64,000 nt of DNA from Bemisia tabaci (GCF_918797505.1 NC_092797.1:42072157-42136156); one strand, 5' to 3'; shown: positions 23,517-35,039, numbered from the stretch's first letter. The notes: a model not told the origin generated them from the letters alone. A program made the numbers and translations.

Positions 23517-24070
23517 AATGGACCACTAGACAAGGTACGAATTTCAGCATTCTGATACATGTCAATCAACCAAAATTTCACGTAAAACACGATGCGCACA
23601 ACGAAAATTACAAAAATTAACTCCTTACGAAGCTATTTAGTGATTCTTGATGCGTGAATTCAAACCACCCGCTCATGAAAACTCAATGCTCTACGTGATT
23701 CACATCGAGCGCTGAACGTTATCATGGCAGTCTCTGCTATATAAAAATCTGGCAACCTCAATCTTGACACTCTGGCTCAGCTATAGCAAATTGCTTGTAA
23801 TTTAAACAACACGTGGTGGGAAATGTATATTGCTTGACTGAGAGGCTTGCTGAAACCGTTGTAGTGCTCGATTTGACTCACGTAGAGCTTTGAGTTTCTT
23901 GTGAGCGGGCAGTTCAAATTTCTCGTAACCAATGTGAAATAAAAACGTTAATATCTTCTTTAGGAGTTGGTTTCATTAATTTTCGTTGCACGAATCATGT
24001 TCTACGTGAAATTCTTGTTAAGAAACATGTATCAGATTGTTTAAATTCGTACCTTGTCTAGTGGTCCATT
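23517..24070. mobile_element. Long palindromic element BB
   Basis: A 554-bp inverted repeat begins aatggaccactagacaagg and ends with its complement ccttgtctagtggtccatt. Arms of roughly 200 bp continue with tacgaatttc / aaattcgta, gatacatgt / acatgtatc and the gagcggg blocks. A transcript would fold into a long hairpin. No ORF of note and no duplication beyond AT could be read. Confidence 0.85.
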
Positions 24071-24127
24071 ACCTGCCGTAGCGTTTTTTTCTATTTTTGC
24101 AAATTTTGCTAACCCGTGACACTATTA

Positions 24128-24620
24128 AGAACGGTCTCGCCGTGTTGGTATTATTCCCATTAACATGAGTGCATTTTATAACATTTAAGACTCTCTTTAG
24201 CCCTTTTGTAGGGATCTCCTGTATGCGAGGGGAATATTTTAATGATTTGAGGATCTATTTGCTGAGTTGCTTTTTCTTTACCGTGCGTTTAAGTCGCCAG
24301 CAATATTAGGTGGCTATTCGGTAAATCGGCGTTCTTTCACACTTTAAAATCGCAAATTATACGTTCCCATCGTGAGGATACTAGGAGGCATCCCCCTGAC
24401 CGCTTCACAGGCCAATCCCCCAAAGTGCCTCGCGCTTCAGGCGTTATGAGTTATGCGTTACGCGTTACTTTCATGATTTTAAATCATGAAGTATGATACA
24501 GAATGAAAAGAAATGCATTTTTTCAGATGCCTCCTTTAGAATTTAACACGAAAAATTATACATTGAGTTCAATACTGCAGCTCCGGCTGAAAATTTCCCC
24601 TCACAGAAATAATAATTGTA
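24128..24620. repeat. Dispersed repeat HH, copy 2
   Basis: It is collinear with 21690-22090: gtgttggtattattcccatt, then tgctttttctttaccg, tgcgtttaagtcgccag and ggctgaaaatttcccc. It is separated from copy 1 by 2.0 kb that includes the BB palindrome. Confidence 0.65.
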
Positions 24621-24820
24621 TGTAATGATTGCAAATGCAGTAATAATAACAGTGCTCTGTAATTTTGGTCTAAAATTTTGCTGATTTTTGCGTGCGATCA
24701 GAAGAAAAATCAGCAAAATTTTCGGTTAGAAATCCTCCGCACTTTCCTAAAAGTACTATCAATGAGTAGACGTGACAACGTTGAATTGCAGTTACATCCT
24801 TTCATCTGAGAAAAAACGAA
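24621..24820. mobile_element. Family AA element, right part
   Basis: gctgatttttgcgtgcgatc, then gttagaaatcc, ttgaattgcagttac and catctgagaaaaaacga match the half of AA that ends near 52755 in inverse order. The left end merges into repeat HH. Confidence 0.45.
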
Positions 24821-24938
24821 TTGCACGGGAAATAGTTAGCTTCCCTCGAGAAAAATTAACCATAATCGGAGATAACTAAAAGTTTCAAATGCTACACGCA
24901 CTTTTTCAAAAGCCATCGATATCGATTTCCAAGTCATT

Positions 24939-25167
24939 CACTGGAAAAAAACACATTGGATCTAAAGTCCAGACTCTTGAAAACATTGATAAGGAAAAAT
25001 ACTCTTGATTCAATCGGATTTTTGCTTGAATCAAAACGAAATCCGCTTAGATTAAGAGGCTTGGTTCTTGATTTAGGCTAAATTCTGATTGAATCAAGAG
25101 TACTTTTTCTTGTCGATGTTTTTAAGAGTCTGGACTCTAGATCTTATGTGTTTTTTTTTTTTCAGTG
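24939..25167. mobile_element. Family E CACTG-type element, TT duplication
   Basis: This is a 229-bp copy with ends cactggaaaaaaacac and gttttttttttttcagtg. TT is on both sides (24937-24938, 25168-25169). It has the paired acattggatctaaagtcc / actctagatcttatgtg, with cttgattcaatcgg inside. Confidence 0.93.
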
Positions 25168-25387
25168 TTGTAGTGCTGACATAAGCCTCAACAATCAGCC
25201 AGCCCGCTGTGGCCAAAATCGGGGGCAGTAACCTTGACCAAGGCGACCTGCGTACGCGGCCTAGCTGATTGGCGCTCGACCAGGAAGCTATTTTGGACCG
25301 ATCGGCGAGCGGCGTCGAAAACCGTAGCAATGCGTTTCCGGCGCCTTCCGAAGCACCGCGGGACGCCGCGCGCCGTGGCAATACGAT

Positions 25388-25622
25388 CGCACGGTACAAC
25401 CATCCTTAAAGAAGTCGGACATGAAATTGAGAACGAAAATTGCACATTTCATTGTTTATTTTGTCATAATATAAATTTTAAGGGGTGCGTCTAAAGGGAC
25501 ATTTTACGGGGAAACCGATGGAATTGATTTCAAGCGTCTACGTTTTGTATTTACGAAGTTATGAGCTTTAAGAGTTGTCGAATTATGCTGGATTTTTCCC
25601 ATCGACTTGCCTCACTGTGCGT
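25388..25622. mobile_element. Probable Transib-like element, degraded
   Basis: It shares gaagtcggacatgaaa, cattgtttattttgtcat and the following gtgcg block with the element at 10391. The terminal heptamers are cacggta and (reverse) cacagtg. No 5-bp duplication remains. Confidence 0.5.
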
Positions 25623-25641
25623 TGGCCATGGCCGTGATGCG

Positions 25642-25805
25642 CAGTGGCGCGGCGTGAATGATCGATTATCGATATTTTCCCATTTGAAGCTATGGTAAAG
25701 AATCGACTATCAGGGTGTTCGCTGCGAACACCCCATTTATCGATTCACTTTAATAGGTTTAAAGGGTGGATCAATCGATATATCGCAAAGCACGCCACGC
25801 CACTG
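25642..25805. mobile_element. Family L hAT-like MITE, exact 8-bp duplication
   Basis: The ends are cagtggcgcggcgtgaat and cacgccacgccactg. The flanks GTGATGCG are identical (25634-25641, 25806-25813). The centre holds a small hairpin, gggtgttcgctgcgaacacc. Several ATCGAT motifs lie in both arms. Confidence 0.93.
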
Positions 25806-26059
25806 GTGATGCGGAGTGCAGAAGCTGAGACCACGGCCGATTCATAATTTTCACGTGTCATGCTTACGTGTCCTGGAGCCTCACGGCGGGCCCGCGGAAA
25901 TGGAGTCATTGATAGTGGACCATTATTGAGAGGACCACGCCTGGATCTGGAGGAATGTTTTTTTTTCTTCTTTTTTTTATGGACTGTTCTGAAATAAGAT
26001 AGCGACAAACCAGTAATATCTACCTGAAGAGTTCGAAAAGAAAGACATAAATGCAAAAT
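25806..26059. other. No gene recognised
   Basis: Contains a T-rich tract at 25957-25979. The 120-codon reverse ORF crosses the hAT-like element and is not credible. Confidence 0.4.
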
Positions 26060-26312
26060 TGCCATGCTAAACGGAAAAACGCCGTATGTATATTCAAGAG
26101 TTATCAAATCTCCCTCGATAAAACATGTATTTTTGAAGATATTTATGCATTCTTTGCCTTGAAATTCTCAGATAATTTAGATTATTTTTGAACAAAATTG
26201 ACTTAAAAATTTGAGGAAGACTGTTCAAGATTCTCCCTCTGAATTCGTTTTTTAATAAAGGAAATATGGCAACGCCTAACGGCGTACGCGGCGTTCTTCC
26301 TTGGCATAGTAG
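26060..26312. mobile_element. Family B element
   Basis: The left end is tgccatgctaaacggaaaaa then cgccgtatg. The right end is atggcaacgcctaacgg, then cggcgttcttccttggca. It is 253 bp, like the intact copies. Confidence 0.85.
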
Positions 26313-26775
26313 AATAGCGTAGGGCTTAAAAAACATATATTGTATATACGTAAGAGCCAATTCCACAGTGCTCTCTGGCGCTCCACAATACGTCTCCACC
26401 TATATATTCCTGCTGATACTCTTTTATAGGCATCGCATCCCCTTCGTCTCTCCCCAGGAAGAACAGCTCAAGTAGCTTTTTTGGTAGCCATTTTCATAAC
26501 CGTTTTTAAACCTTTCTTAGGAGCAAATTTCAAAAGAAATAAGAATACGTGCCTACCTCTCCAATGTATAAAGAGAAAATAAGCATAAATATAAAAAAAA
26601 AAAAAAAAAAAAACGTATGACTTTACAAAGAGCGTTCCTGCGACAAAACGGGCTTCTTTTTTTCGAGCTGATCAGTTTTCAAAGCGAGATATTCATTTAT
26701 TAATTTATTTTGATAAAAAAAAAAAAAGAAAGATCGGTTCAGTGATAAGTCAACACTGCTCTTCAGAATTCCTAC

Positions 26776-27000
26776 TTGTCTTACGCGCCGAAGATGCCAG
26801 TGCAGTGTGTACCGACGACGCCAAGTGAGGAGACGACTGCTAAGGAAAAATCACGTATCTGCAACGGAAAGTCCCTCGCGGTTGCGCGGTTTTGCTCGAC
26901 ATCGGTCGAAGACTGCGCGGCCAACGACCCAACGGTAACAGATTACATCAAAACATTGCGCCGTCTTCTTCATCACATACAACATGACTGCATCGGCTAA
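26776..27000 (+). other. Unassigned 74-codon ORF, weak exon candidate
   Basis: The sequence is locally less AT-rich than its surroundings and the predicted peptide looks ordinary in composition (motifs such as PTTPSEETTAKEK, with four to five Cys). I recognise no domain. It ends at a stop next to AT-rich sequence, so it is either the last exon of something upstream or chance. Confidence 0.15.
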
Positions 27001-27287
27001 AAAATGGAAACGTGGTTTTTATTGCTGTTCACTCGCTCATGCCCTCTGTTTTTTCGCTGAGAAAAAATGATAATAAAAAAAACTCATCCTCATGACGATG
27101 ATTGGATGAGCCTCCTCTATCTTTATCTTACCATCCTTTCAAGTACTCTTATTCCTCAGGATATGTTTAATTTCTCTCTCTTTTTCATACTTAACTACAT
27201 TTAGCATTTATCATACTATTCTTTTCATGTTAATGCACTACATTCTTTTTCAATCTTATCATTATTTCTAATTTTGAATTGTTTCAG
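27001..27287. other. No gene recognised
   Basis: T-rich sequence without repeats or ORFs of note. Confidence 0.35.
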
Positions 27288-27795
27288 AATGGAGATGTTG
27301 CATAAGTGAGGAATTTGCGATTTGACTGTTGATTTCTATGAAAAAGTTCGCGAGAAACACGATGGTGCCACTGGTTTTCTCTGAAATCGACTCCCAAGCT
27401 CAAAAAAAGCTCTCAAGTTGAGGCCAAAATGGAGGGGATATCCCACCCTACCCTGAGAGTCCATGTCTACATCGAGACAAACTCTCCATGCAAAGATAGG
27501 GAGCAAATACATTGACAGGGCTGCCACTTTATTTGGGGACTCCAAAACTGAAAACACGGCAACCGTGCTAATGTATTTGCTCCCTATCTTTGCATGGAGA
27601 GTTTGTCTTGATGTAGACATGGACTCTCAGGGTAGGGTGGGATATCCCCTCCATTTTGGCCTCAACTTGAGAGCTTTTTTTGAGCTTGGGAGTCGATTTC
27701 AGAGAAAACCAGTGGCACCATCGTGTTTCTCGCGAACTTTTACAAAAGAATCAATAGTCAAATCGCAAATTCCTCACACATGCAACATCTCCATT
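27288..27795. mobile_element. Long palindromic element K, copy 1
   Basis: A 508-bp inverted repeat has ends aatggagatgttgcat and atgcaacatctccatt. Arms of about 220 bp are nearly perfect around acgatggtgccactgg, ggaggggatatcccacc and ccctatctttgcatggag. The loop is about 60-70 bp (atttggggactccaaaac). Two ORFs of 94 and 113 codons read the same peptide from opposite strands because of the palindrome; they are artefacts. Confidence 0.92.
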
Positions 27796-28288
27796 GTGGA
27801 TTGATTGTATCTCAATTGTTGGTCTTCTCAGGTCAAATGTCTGAATGCCTCTACAGCATATGTAATATTTTCCTTCAGTGGCCATTTAGACCTCCCTCTT
27901 TCTTGATGACTATTTAAAATTAGTGCAGATTACAATATACTTGTTCTGCAGTTCTATCATTCGTGTGTTTTTAGGCAACCTCTCGATTAAATTCACTCTC
28001 TGACATGCTTTTGGAGTATTAAATATGAGTTTGTTGATATCCATAAAAATAAGGAAAAGTCTCATGTTGAAAAGGAACCAAAATAAACGGGTCCTAAAGC
28101 TTAATTTATCGCATCCTCATTAATTTTTGATGATTGTTCTACTTTTTGACATAACTGAGTTTTTATAACTACGACGAAATGCGATGAAGATGGATGGGGT
28201 CAGCGAGTTTCAGTGAGGTCGACGTGCCGTCAATCCCATTAAAATTGCGTCATATTTTGGGATTCCTCACATTTAATTCTTTTTTATG
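27796..28288. other. No gene recognised
   Basis: AT-rich, with no repeat seen. Confidence 0.35.
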
Positions 28289-28786
28289 CTGTCGTTCCAA
28301 AGAAAAATGCCGTTAAAGCATTCAAATGTCGCCAAATTTTCCCGGATGAAATATTTACTTTTGAGAAAATTCAAGACTAATCCTCCATGAAGATAACTGC
28401 GAAAAATTTTTTTGAAAAATTGCGAGGATTGGGAGAAAAATTTCCGAAAGTTGCCAAAAAATCCATTTTTGATCAGATGAAATTTGGCAACGACCACTAT
28501 ACTGCCGTGCCAAGGAAGAACGCCGTATGGACATTCGGGAGTTGCCACATTTCCCTCAATAAAGTGTTCATTTTTTGGGAAAGTTATGGATATTTTCACT
28601 TGAAATTTTCAGGACTTTTCGGTGGAATTGAGAGCAAAATTATAAGAAAAATTAGAAGAAAAATATTCATAAGTTGGCCAAGAAATTCGTGTTTTATCAA
28701 GGGAAATTTGGCAACGCCTGACGGATCATACGGCGTTCTTCCTTAACACGGCAGTATACATAAGGCGTTTTTTCTCATCATGGCAG
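28289..28786. mobile_element. Family B element, older host interrupted by another B
   Basis: The left end is ctgtcgttccaaagaaa then atgccgtt. The interior ends gaaatttggcaacgaccac before the insertion. After it the sequence resumes with ataaggcgttttttctc and atcatggcag. Removing the inner element and one TATA gives a normal but more diverged B of about 240 bp. Confidence 0.8.
28502..28754. mobile_element. Family B element inserted in family B, TATA duplication
   Basis: The ends are ctgccgtgccaaggaagaac and gttcttccttaacacggcag. TATA is on both sides (28498-28501, 28755-28758). It is 253 bp and close to the family consensus, so younger than its host. Confidence 0.92.
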
Positions 28787-29246
28787 TATTTGCATGTGCG
28801 GTCTGTCAGAGCGAGCATAAAAACGCCTCGGTTAGAGCTTCAGGATGATAAGCGATGAAAACTTGACGAGCAACAGTGCAAACATACACTTTTGCAGACG
28901 GGTAAAATGGCGAGCAGCGTTAAAATGTAGGTAAATGTAAACGTGCCTGTTAAAATTTTATCGACGGAAGACACGTAAAACAATGAAGGATGAGGCACCT
29001 CACCCGTTTTCGCAATAATAAAAAAAATTTACGGCTCGTGTTCCTGTCGGCGGGGTGAGGCCTCGAGATGACCAGCCGGTGAGGAGAGGTGGACACAATG
29101 ACCTTTCAAAGTCAAGTCTAAAGTTTCGGTTCGGGACGGACTGCCCGCGCTCCGTGCCGAGGCGCTGCGCCAAGAGCAGAGCCACAAGACTGCTGTACTA
29201 AAGGCAGAAAGCCGTATCGAAATTAAAATATTGCCAAGTTTCCTCG
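28787..29246. other. No gene recognised
   Basis: A GC-richer patch at 29030-29180 gives overlapping reverse ORFs (61 and 88 codons) without motifs. Confidence 0.35.
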
Positions 29247-29522
29247 AAAACAGTGATAATTCGTCACCTACTGGCCAAAGTATCACAAGCACCATGCGCC
29301 ATTAAAATTTTCCCCGCCATTTTATTTTTTTACAGAGGAATTGTTGGTTGAATGGTTTGAAAAGTTCGCTGATTTTTATCGGAAGCACAAAGAAATTTCA
29401 GTGAAAGTTTCGGACAGCTTCGTTGAGCAATTCCTCCGTAAAAAAATGAAATGGCGGAGGACATTTTGAATTGTCGCATGGCGCTTGTGATACTTTTGCC
29501 GGAAGATGACGATTTATTTTAT
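29247..29522. mobile_element. Palindromic element CC
   Basis: aaagtatcacaagcaccatg pairs with catggcgcttgtgatactttt. The outer block gataattcgtcac pairs with gatgacgatttat, and further in ttttttacagaggaattg pairs with caattcctccgtaaaaaaa. No flanking duplication was determined. Confidence 0.75.
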
Positions 29523-29570
29523 GGATTTACGGAGGTTATGTTTATGCAATTTCAATGGTCAAGAATAAAT

Positions 29571-29820
29571 GGACCGCGTTTAGTACAGAGGAACCAAGCT
29601 ACATTAGCTATTGCTCAATTTAATTGGGCAATTTACTTTTTTACAACAGAACGTTTTTGCGGATTTCTTTCAAAATTTTAAGGCATTCGCTTTACACTAT
29701 GCTAAAAATTCACTGAAATTCCCACGAAAATCCCCAAAAAATGCATTTAAAAAATTAAATCGCTTAATTAAATTTGGCAATTACGGATGTGGCGTTGTTC
29801 CTTTCTGCTAAACGTGGTCC
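29571..29820. mobile_element. Family D element, intact, AAAT duplication
   Basis: The ends are ggaccgcgtttagtacag and ctgctaaacgtggtcc. AAAT is on both sides (29567-29570, 29821-29824). The inner block tcaatttaattgggcaattt pairs loosely with aattaaatttggcaatt. It is 250 bp. Confidence 0.9.
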
Positions 29821-29824
29821 AAAT

Positions 29825-30290
29825 TGCGAAGAAAATTTTCGAAAATATTCGAAAGAGCAAATTCACAAGTTTTCCTGAAAATTGGGAGTTTTACCAGGAA
29901 AAATTTGGCAACCTTCCACGGTCCATACGTCGTTTTTCTTCAAGATGCCAGAGGTAGGGGAGAAGACCGTTGAACGTTTGGCGTTTGGCGTTTGGATAGC
30001 GAGATAACTGGACTGCTGAGAGTGCCGACTGGGTCGCGTATTATTTAAATTAGCCAGAGATTGGCACTTGTCATTCATAAGTACCGTGTTGCTGCTAGTA
30101 CGCTCTCGGGCGGGTAATTTGAAGCAAGCCACGCTCATCTTCCGCCTCTAAACCTCTCCTCCCCCCTTAGCTTTCCGTTAAAGCTGCCAGTTTTTCATGA
30201 GAATGTTAGTATTTCAAACTTATTCAAGTCAGTGAGTTATAGGGATACAGTTGAAAAGAAGAACGGAGATAGGGCACTGAAGCGATATTT
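29825..30290. other. No gene recognised
   Basis: Starts with sequence resembling the inside and right end of a family B element (ggaaaaatttggcaacc, then atacgtcgtttttcttc, to about 29950) without a left end. The rest is unassigned. Confidence 0.4.
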
Positions 30291-30700
30291 CATCGTCTCT
30301 CGCACGAAGGAACGTAACTCCATTTTAAGATTGCAAAATTGACTCAAACAATTAAACTTTTTACGAGAGTAAACCTTTATAATTTTCGTCGAAAATCTGT
30401 CTGATTTCTGTATGAGATCAGAAGATTTTTTTTGTTTAGATTTTATTCAGTATTTCACCTATTTTACAATATTCAGAGATTTACAGATTAATATAAAGAT
30501 TAAGAATAATTATGCTAATTGGTGGGTTGAGTACAGCCCTGTTGTGAGTTTGGACACTGGAACAGGGTCCAAGAAGAAAAATTAGAGAACTTTTCGGTCA
30601 GAAATTTTCAAAATTATCCTGGTTTTAATGCAATTTGCGCAGAATAATCTGGCTACATTGAAGTAGAGTTACGTTTTTTTTCATGAGAGAAGCGACGATT
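30291..30700. mobile_element. Family AA inverted-repeat element
   Basis: The left end is catcgtctctcgcacgaagg then aacgtaactccatttt. The right end is agtagagttacg, a T run and atgagagaagcgacgatt. The middle keeps tctgatttctgtatgagatc and gtcagaaattttc shared with other AA copies. Confidence 0.75.
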
Positions 30701-31893
30701 TCTGTAATCTCGAAAGAATCGTGTTTACGTCAGAATATTACATGACAATTTGTGGTACACATTGATTTTCACACTATTATTGAAATGACTAACTCCAGTA
30801 TTGAATTTCTTCTACAAAACACTCAGGACTCCGGTAGAGGTAATCAGAGAGAAGGGTCTGAGGGACTTACCGGGGAAAAAATCTGAAAGTTGAACTTTGT
30901 TCTACCAGTGTACCTATTCAATATTTCACTAATCTCAATAATACCTAATAAGTACCTAATAAGTACCTAATTTCAATAATCTCACGTGGAAATATGAAAC
31001 AATCTAGAGGAAAATGGTACGCTGATAAAATTTTAGTTACCAGGTGTTGTTCCTTTAAAAATAAATCGAAAATATTAACCAACATTCGCGTGGGCTGGGA
31101 GCCGGAGGTGGTGACCCCAAAGGGGCATTTTTTTGCACCTACCCATCCTTCCTCTAAACAAAAAGAAAACAAAAACAAAAAAATGAAAATAAATAAACCG
31201 TCATTCTCTGAAAAATGACTGCAATCCATATTCAAAGTGTTTTAATGGTTACTTTTCAGTATCTTTTTCAGAGGGTTCCTTAAACCTCTCTGCCTCCATC
31301 AGATCACTCAGAATTCAACGTGTCATTAAAAAATATGCTCTGAGGTTGAGTTGTGGGTGTACTGAGAAGACAGTAAAATAGAAAAAAATAGGTTACGTAA
31401 AAGAATGCTGTCTAATAATAGTATGAGCGAGATTTTTTTTCGTGTGAACGTGTGCGCCTCGCTGCGGAATTTTTTTCCTCGCAAGGGTACCTGCTTACGG
31501 AGTTACGGGACGGACCAAGGCGAAGTCCTACGCGCTTGAGTGCGGAAGACGCAGCACATCCTACTTAGTTAATTCATTTACGGTTGTTCCCGAAAGACGC
31601 AAAGCCGAATGTGAACGTGAAAAATCGTGTAACGGATTACGGCCACCGCAGCGCTTCAATTAATTATTGTTATTATTTCGATGAGAATTGCACGGCCATC
31701 CGTCAATCCTAATAAAAAGGACGAAAACATCAGACAGTGATGGGTACTACGTGCCGCGTCAACGTTTGCTCACTCAACGAGAAGTGAGCTAGTGGGCTTC
31801 GCAACTCAACACTTAGGACCATGTTGCCGACTCATTGAGACATCTTGAGTGTGACCTAATGATCAACATTTCGATGACAAATGTTTGAAAATG
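30701..31893. other. No gene recognised
   Basis: Contains a small repeat of cctaataagta near 30945 and a stretch of GC-richer sequence at 31440-31650. No supported gene. Confidence 0.35.
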
Positions 31894-32122
31894 CACTGGA
31901 AAAAAAAACACATTGGATCTAGATTCCAGACTCTAAAAAACATCGACAAGAAAAAATACTCTTGATGCAATCAGATTTAAGCTTAAATGAAGAACCAAGC
32001 CTCTTAATTTGAGCGGATTTCCTTTTGATTTAAGCTTAAATCTGATTGAATCAGAAGTCCTTTTTCTTGTCAATGTTTTCAAGAGTCTGAACTCTAGATC
32101 CAGTGTGTTTTTTTTACCAGTG
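31894..32122. mobile_element. Family E CACTG-type element, TG duplication
   Basis: A 229-bp copy has ends cactggaaaaaaaaacac and gttttttttaccagtg. TG is on both sides (31892-31893, 32123-32124). The internal palindrome is near perfect (gatttaagcttaaat in both arms). Confidence 0.93.
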
Positions 32123-33351
32123 TGCGTATTTTTTTCGCACCGATTCAAGTTTTCCGAGTGTTTTTTTTTAAGTTTTGTGGGGAAACTGACCTAAGTCCCC
32201 TTGAAATGTGCCGTGTATATTTTTAAATTAGTGAACAGAGTTTACAGCTGTTTCAATGTAATATTTTCGCTCCTTGAAGGAGGATGGGCCTACTTAAATA
32301 GGAGTTTTGGCCCTTCGGGTCGGTCGGGTCGGAACTAGAGAGAGCAGTGTGGCGGAGAGCAGAGGGGCAGCTCTGCTTACAAAATTCTACTTGGTCCTCC
32401 TCAGGTGCAAATTATCTAAGAAGTTTCGTGAAATAACATCGTGATATTTCTATTACAAATAAATTATAATTTAATCGGTTATTTCTTAAGAGCAGCACAA
32501 AACTACACCTGAGACATTTCAGTTTCTGAAATTTTTCTAGAAAAGCTTCTCCGGACCTCCTCCGAGCTGGAAAAGTACCCTCAGATCTCCCATTATACGG
32601 ATTATTCCTAGAGAAGGACTGGCCTTCAATTTTACGAGGGACATACCCCGCCAAAAAGATGATTTGGAACCCCTATTTGAGGAATTAAGGGGCTGTGTGA
32701 GATCTTTGAAAGGCACCCGATGCCCCCCCTCCCCCAATTTTGTCGAAAGAGGCCCTTGGAGAGCCCTTATTCTCGAAATTCAGAAATCTATCGCACCCTA
32801 CCCCCGAGCTTTTCCACACGTGTTCCTTCCTGGGCCATCAGAATCTTATTGATAAATTGCCTCTCAGTGTCCCAGAAAAACATTTGGCGACTTAAACGCT
32901 GAGGTAGGAAAAAATATGAGTCATTCCTCAGACAAGAGGTCATTTTTACAAACCAAAATTGCCCAAATTATCAATTAAAACATCCCGTCTCTTTAGGACG
33001 GTGCCAGAATTAGCGCTTGCCTTAAAATTCTCCGGAGACTCAAACGCAAGGTTAGGAAAATAGGAGTTTTTTTCGATGGGAACGAATTAATGTTTCAATG
33101 ACACCAAAAATTCACATCCTCAATGGTCCGTATAACGAGCAGTCAAATGCATCATTGGCTGTTTGACAAACATAATTCATTCATTAAAGAGTGCATTTTA
33201 TGATATAATTTATAATCCCCACTCCTTTCCACATAAAATCCCTATTTCGCCCATACAGGATTTAATTCCGCACGGCCCTGCTCTTATTCACTGCCAGGTT
33301 GAAGGACTCTATTCTTAAGTTATTTCCACTTAACCGCTCCGTTCACTCATG
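32123..33351. other. No gene recognised
   Basis: Two copies of the dispersed ggagactcaaacgc-like motif occur on the reverse sense at about 32885-32915 and 33014-33060. ORFs of 60-80 codons are unfamiliar. Confidence 0.35.
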
Positions 33352-33596
33352 CTGCCGTGCTAAGCAAGAACACCGTAAATCCATCAAGATTTTCCCGCGT
33401 CTTCTGGAACTTATCACTTCATAAAATAAAAACTGTTTTACCCTTGCACCTCGAATTTTCAGGTTAAGTTCTTGATAGTATTTGCGAAAGAATTCTATAA
33501 AAACATTTCCCCAAGGTACAAAAGTTTCTCTGCTACAATAAATTGTTCCCACAGAATTTAAAATGGCGTTTACGGCGTTTTTGCGTTGCACGGCAG
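33352..33596. mobile_element. Family B element, diverged
   Basis: The left end is ctgccgtgctaagcaagaac. The right end is tacggcgtttttgcgttgc then acggcag. The flanks CATG and CACG match at 3 of 4, consistent with a 4-bp duplication. Confidence 0.75.
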
Positions 33597-33623
33597 CACG
33601 CATGAGCAATTTCGCTTCCATTT

Positions 33624-33876
33624 CTGCCGTGCTAAGGAAGAACGCCGTATGAACATTAAAGAGTTGCCAAATTTCCTTCAATAAAATGTTTATCTTTTAG
33701 AAAAGTTATGAATATTTTTCTTTTAAATTTTCAGAATCTCTAGGTAAAATTGCGAAGTAAATTATCCGAAAAATTGGAAGGAAAATGTTCATAAATTTAT
33801 CAGGAAATTCGCTTTTTATCAAAGGAAATTTGGCAACGCTTGAAGGTTCATACGGCGTTCTTCCTTAGCATGGCAG
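33624..33876. mobile_element. Family B element, intact, ATTT duplication
   Basis: The ends are ctgccgtgctaaggaagaac and gttcttccttagcatggcag. ATTT is on both sides (33620-33623, 33877-33880). It is 253 bp and one of the cleanest representatives of the family. Confidence 0.93.
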
Positions 33877-34229
33877 ATTTGGCAACGTCGACAGTGGTCA
33901 GTTGCCATCAACGGCCGGCCGAGGACCCAGGATCGTACTCACACTCGGTGCCCACAACTCACAACTAACTGAATAATGATCCAGCACAATGACAAATTGC
34001 CAGAACCGTTCCTTTTATTCGACCGCGGTCTCGTGTGATTTTTCAGCTCCTCCTGTCCAGGTTTTACGAGACTACGATCGCGGCTCTGCCGCGTTTCGTG
34101 CCACCTTATGTCGCGGTTCCGTCTGCCGCACAATGGATCGAGTCATTGGGGGAGGTCGGACAAAATTTTAAAAATTTTTAATTTAAAAGTTTATAGCTCA
34201 CTGGAAAAAAAAAAAACACATTGGATCTA

Positions 34230-34460
34230 CACTGGAGAGAAAAGAAACACATTGGATCTAGAGTCCGGACTCTTGAAAACATTGACAAGAAAAAATACTC
34301 TTGATTCAATCGAATTTAAGCTTAAATCGAAAGGAAATCCGCTCATATTAAGAGCCTTGGTTCTTGATTTAAGCTTAAATCTGATTGAATCAAGAGTATT
34401 TTTCCTCGTCGATGTTTTTAAGAGTCTGGACTCTAGATCCAATGTGTTTTTTTTCCAGTG
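34230..34460. mobile_element. Family E element inserted in family E, TA/TT duplication
   Basis: The ends are cactggagagaaaagaaac and gttttttttccagtg, 231 bp. It lies within the host motif ggatcta-gagtcc, which resumes after it as ttgagtcc. The 2-bp duplication is TA on the left and TT on the right. Confidence 0.8.
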
Positions 34461-34579
34461 TTGAGTCCAGACTCTTGAAAATATTGACAAGAAAAAATAC
34501 TCTTGATTCGATCGGATTTTTGCTTGAATTAAAACGAAATCCGCTTAAATTAAGAGGTTCGGTTCTTGATTTGAGCTAT

Positions 34580-34817
34580 CACTGAGAAAAAACTATGGTT
34601 TATAAACCTATTAGAGGTAAATATGGAACACCTATAATAGTCGTAAATAAACTAATGATTCTCGGTCTGTGAACCATACTAAGGTCTCTGTACCTAATTA
34701 AGGTACCCCGTACCATAACTAAGGTATATGTGCTATTATTATATGTAGAGGTACTACTATTAGTGGTGTTCCATATTTACCTCTAATAGGTTTATAAGCC
34801 ATAGTTTTTTCTCAGTG
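34580..34817. mobile_element. Family C CACTG-type element, copy 1, AT duplication
   Basis: It is 238 bp, with ends cactgagaaaaaactatgg and ccatagttttttctcagtg. AT is on both sides (34578-34579, 34818-34819). Compared base by base by eye, it is the exact reverse complement of 36340-36577. It contains a nearly palindromic chain of ttaggtac/gtaccttaa motifs. Confidence 0.95.
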
Positions 34818-35039
34818 ATAGATTCTGATTGAATCAAGAGTACTTTTTCTTGTCGATGTTTCTAAGAGTCTGGACTCTAGATCCAATGTGTTTTTTTTCC
34901 AGTGTTCCGTTAAATCAAAACTTTGAGATTTTAAAAATGGTTCCATTGTTTTCCTGGTGAAATTTTCCTCCAAAAGCACCCCTTGAAGTTTAAAATGTGA
35001 CGAATTTAATATCCACATTAGCAGTTTTAGTCAAATATG

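Larger units (their letters stand above)
34199..34904. mobile_element. Family E element inserted in the Transib-like element, itself double-interrupted
   Basis: It starts cactggaaaaaaaaaaaac at 34199 and ends gttttttttccagtg at 34904. It is split by an inner E (34230-34460) and by a C element (34580-34817). Removing both and their 2-bp duplications leaves about 233 bp, the normal E length. The outer duplication is CT/TT, one mismatch. Confidence 0.82.

Noticed and set aside
27336..27804. ORFs of 94 and 113 codons sharing the same peptide on opposite strands
   Set aside because: The identity comes from the palindrome K, not from duplicated genes.
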